From positions 1 through 15,292 of the forward strand of contig CAZJDM010000112.1 in the NCBI GenBank assembly GCA_964544765.1: a stretch of DNA of 15,292 bases. The letters are read 5' to 3'. The stretch comes from CAZJDM01 sp964544765 (GTDB lineage: Bacteria; Bdellovibrionota_B; Oligoflexia; CAYFLR01). This document shows, one piece after another, positions 14,883 through 15,292 of this stretch. The notes beneath the pieces are model-generated. The model did not search any database, was not told the DNA's origin, and saw only the letters and a program-made list of their open reading frames with translations. A program made the position numbers and the translations under genes. Position 1 is the first letter of the stretch; each line of letters opens with the position of its first letter.

Positions 14883-14931
14883 CATTATCAGGTTATCATT
14901 CATCTGTTTTCAGTCGACAGTTTTCATCATC
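14883..14931. repeat. Heptanucleotide array between convergent genes
   Basis: After a partial CATTAT unit come CAGGTTAT (one base longer), CATTCAT, CTGTTTT, CAGTCGA, CAGTTTT and CATCATC. This is the same CAGTTAT-like 7-base family as in the gaps after greA and after the aminopeptidase gene. It fills most of the 70 bases between the barrel gene and the minus-strand gene. No conventional terminator hairpin was found here. Confidence 0.65.
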
Positions 14932-14942
14932 TAAAGTACCAT

Positions 14943-15292
14943 TTATGATGCGGGTAAAAAGCTAGGTATATCTTGGGTTAAGCGAGTCATTTGCATTTGG
15001 AGGCAAGCCGCTCTAGGATGGTTTCCAAAATTTTTTCCTCTTCTTTGCCATAACCTAAAAGCAGGAATAAATTTTGTATAGTCATATTGCGCAACAATTT
15101 GATCATAACGTTGTTCAAGATACTTGGACATTTCGACAGCTTCAGGGTTTTTTTTCTTTTCCTTTTTATTTTTGGCAAAGTAGGTATGAGCGGGCCACAT
15201 ATCTCGATTAAACTCTTCTTCGCTGATCGCAGATTCTCCGTAAGTTAGGCCTAGACCCCACCTTGACATGAAAAATAAAAAAAATTTGATTT
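14943..15292 (-). CDS. 3' portion of an unrecognised minus-strand gene, probably partial
   Basis: The frame ends at TAA (14943-14945) and stays open to the right edge of the window. An internal ATG at 15269 would give 108 residues, but it has no ribosome-binding site and the codons before it (IKFFLFF) are in frame without a stop, so the gene probably begins outside the window. The visible part is soluble-looking and rich in aromatic and charged residues, with a Lys-rich stretch (NKKEKKK) and segments such as EFNRDMWPAHTYF and FIPAFRLWQRRGKNFGNHP. I recognise no family. It converges on the envelope operon. The alternative is a spurious frame, but its length and varied composition argue for a gene. 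Confidence 0.55.
   Translation of the reverse strand, partial: IKFFLFFMSRWGLGLTYGESAISEEEFNRDMWPAHTYFAKNKKEKKKNPEAVEMSKYLEQRYDQIVAQYDYTKFIPAFRLWQRRGKNFGNHPRAACLQMQMTRLTQDIPSFLPAS

Overview
The window looks like chromosomal DNA from an AT-rich (about two-thirds A+T by eye, not computed) Gram-negative bacterium. Lipoprotein signal peptides, an outer-membrane beta-barrel, a YciB-type inner-membrane protein, an IHF/HU protein and a type 3 (eukaryote/archaeal-like) prolyl-tRNA synthetase fit a low-GC deltaproteobacterial or Bdellovibrionota-like lineage. That placement is an inference from gene style, not a demonstrated relationship.

Left part (1-5253): a possible carB tail, then greA, an M29-family metallo-aminopeptidase, a CREST/alkaline-ceramidase-like membrane protein, and, on the minus strand, a lipid-anchored UshA/NutA-type 5'-nucleotidase. 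A 314-base divergent intergenic region follows, with a strong hairpin terminator that belongs to no visible gene. An IHF-beta-like DNA-binding protein, a hairpin and an AT-rich inverted repeat complete this part.

Middle part (5254-7857): a small minus-strand gene of unknown function, then a two-gene unit of yciB and proS whose stop and start codons overlap by four bases.

Right part (7858-14872): nearly half of the window is one probable three-gene operon. It encodes a roughly 1270-residue lipoprotein with about five diverged repeats and regularly placed cysteine pairs, a 562-residue lipoprotein, and a 442-residue outer-membrane beta-barrel. I recognise no family for any of the three. Together they look like an uncharacterised cell-envelope system and are the best candidate for something new here. 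The window ends in the 3' portion of an unrecognised minus-strand gene.

A second theme is small periodic DNA. Degenerate 7-base tandem arrays (consensus near CAGTTAT) occupy four intergenic gaps, two of them as inverted halves, and one array supplies the last codons and stop of the nucleotidase gene. Arrays with a 9-base period lie inside or at the edges of the lipoprotein and barrel genes, where the period keeps the reading frame and writes tripeptide repeats. No tRNA, rRNA, CRISPR array or transposase was seen.
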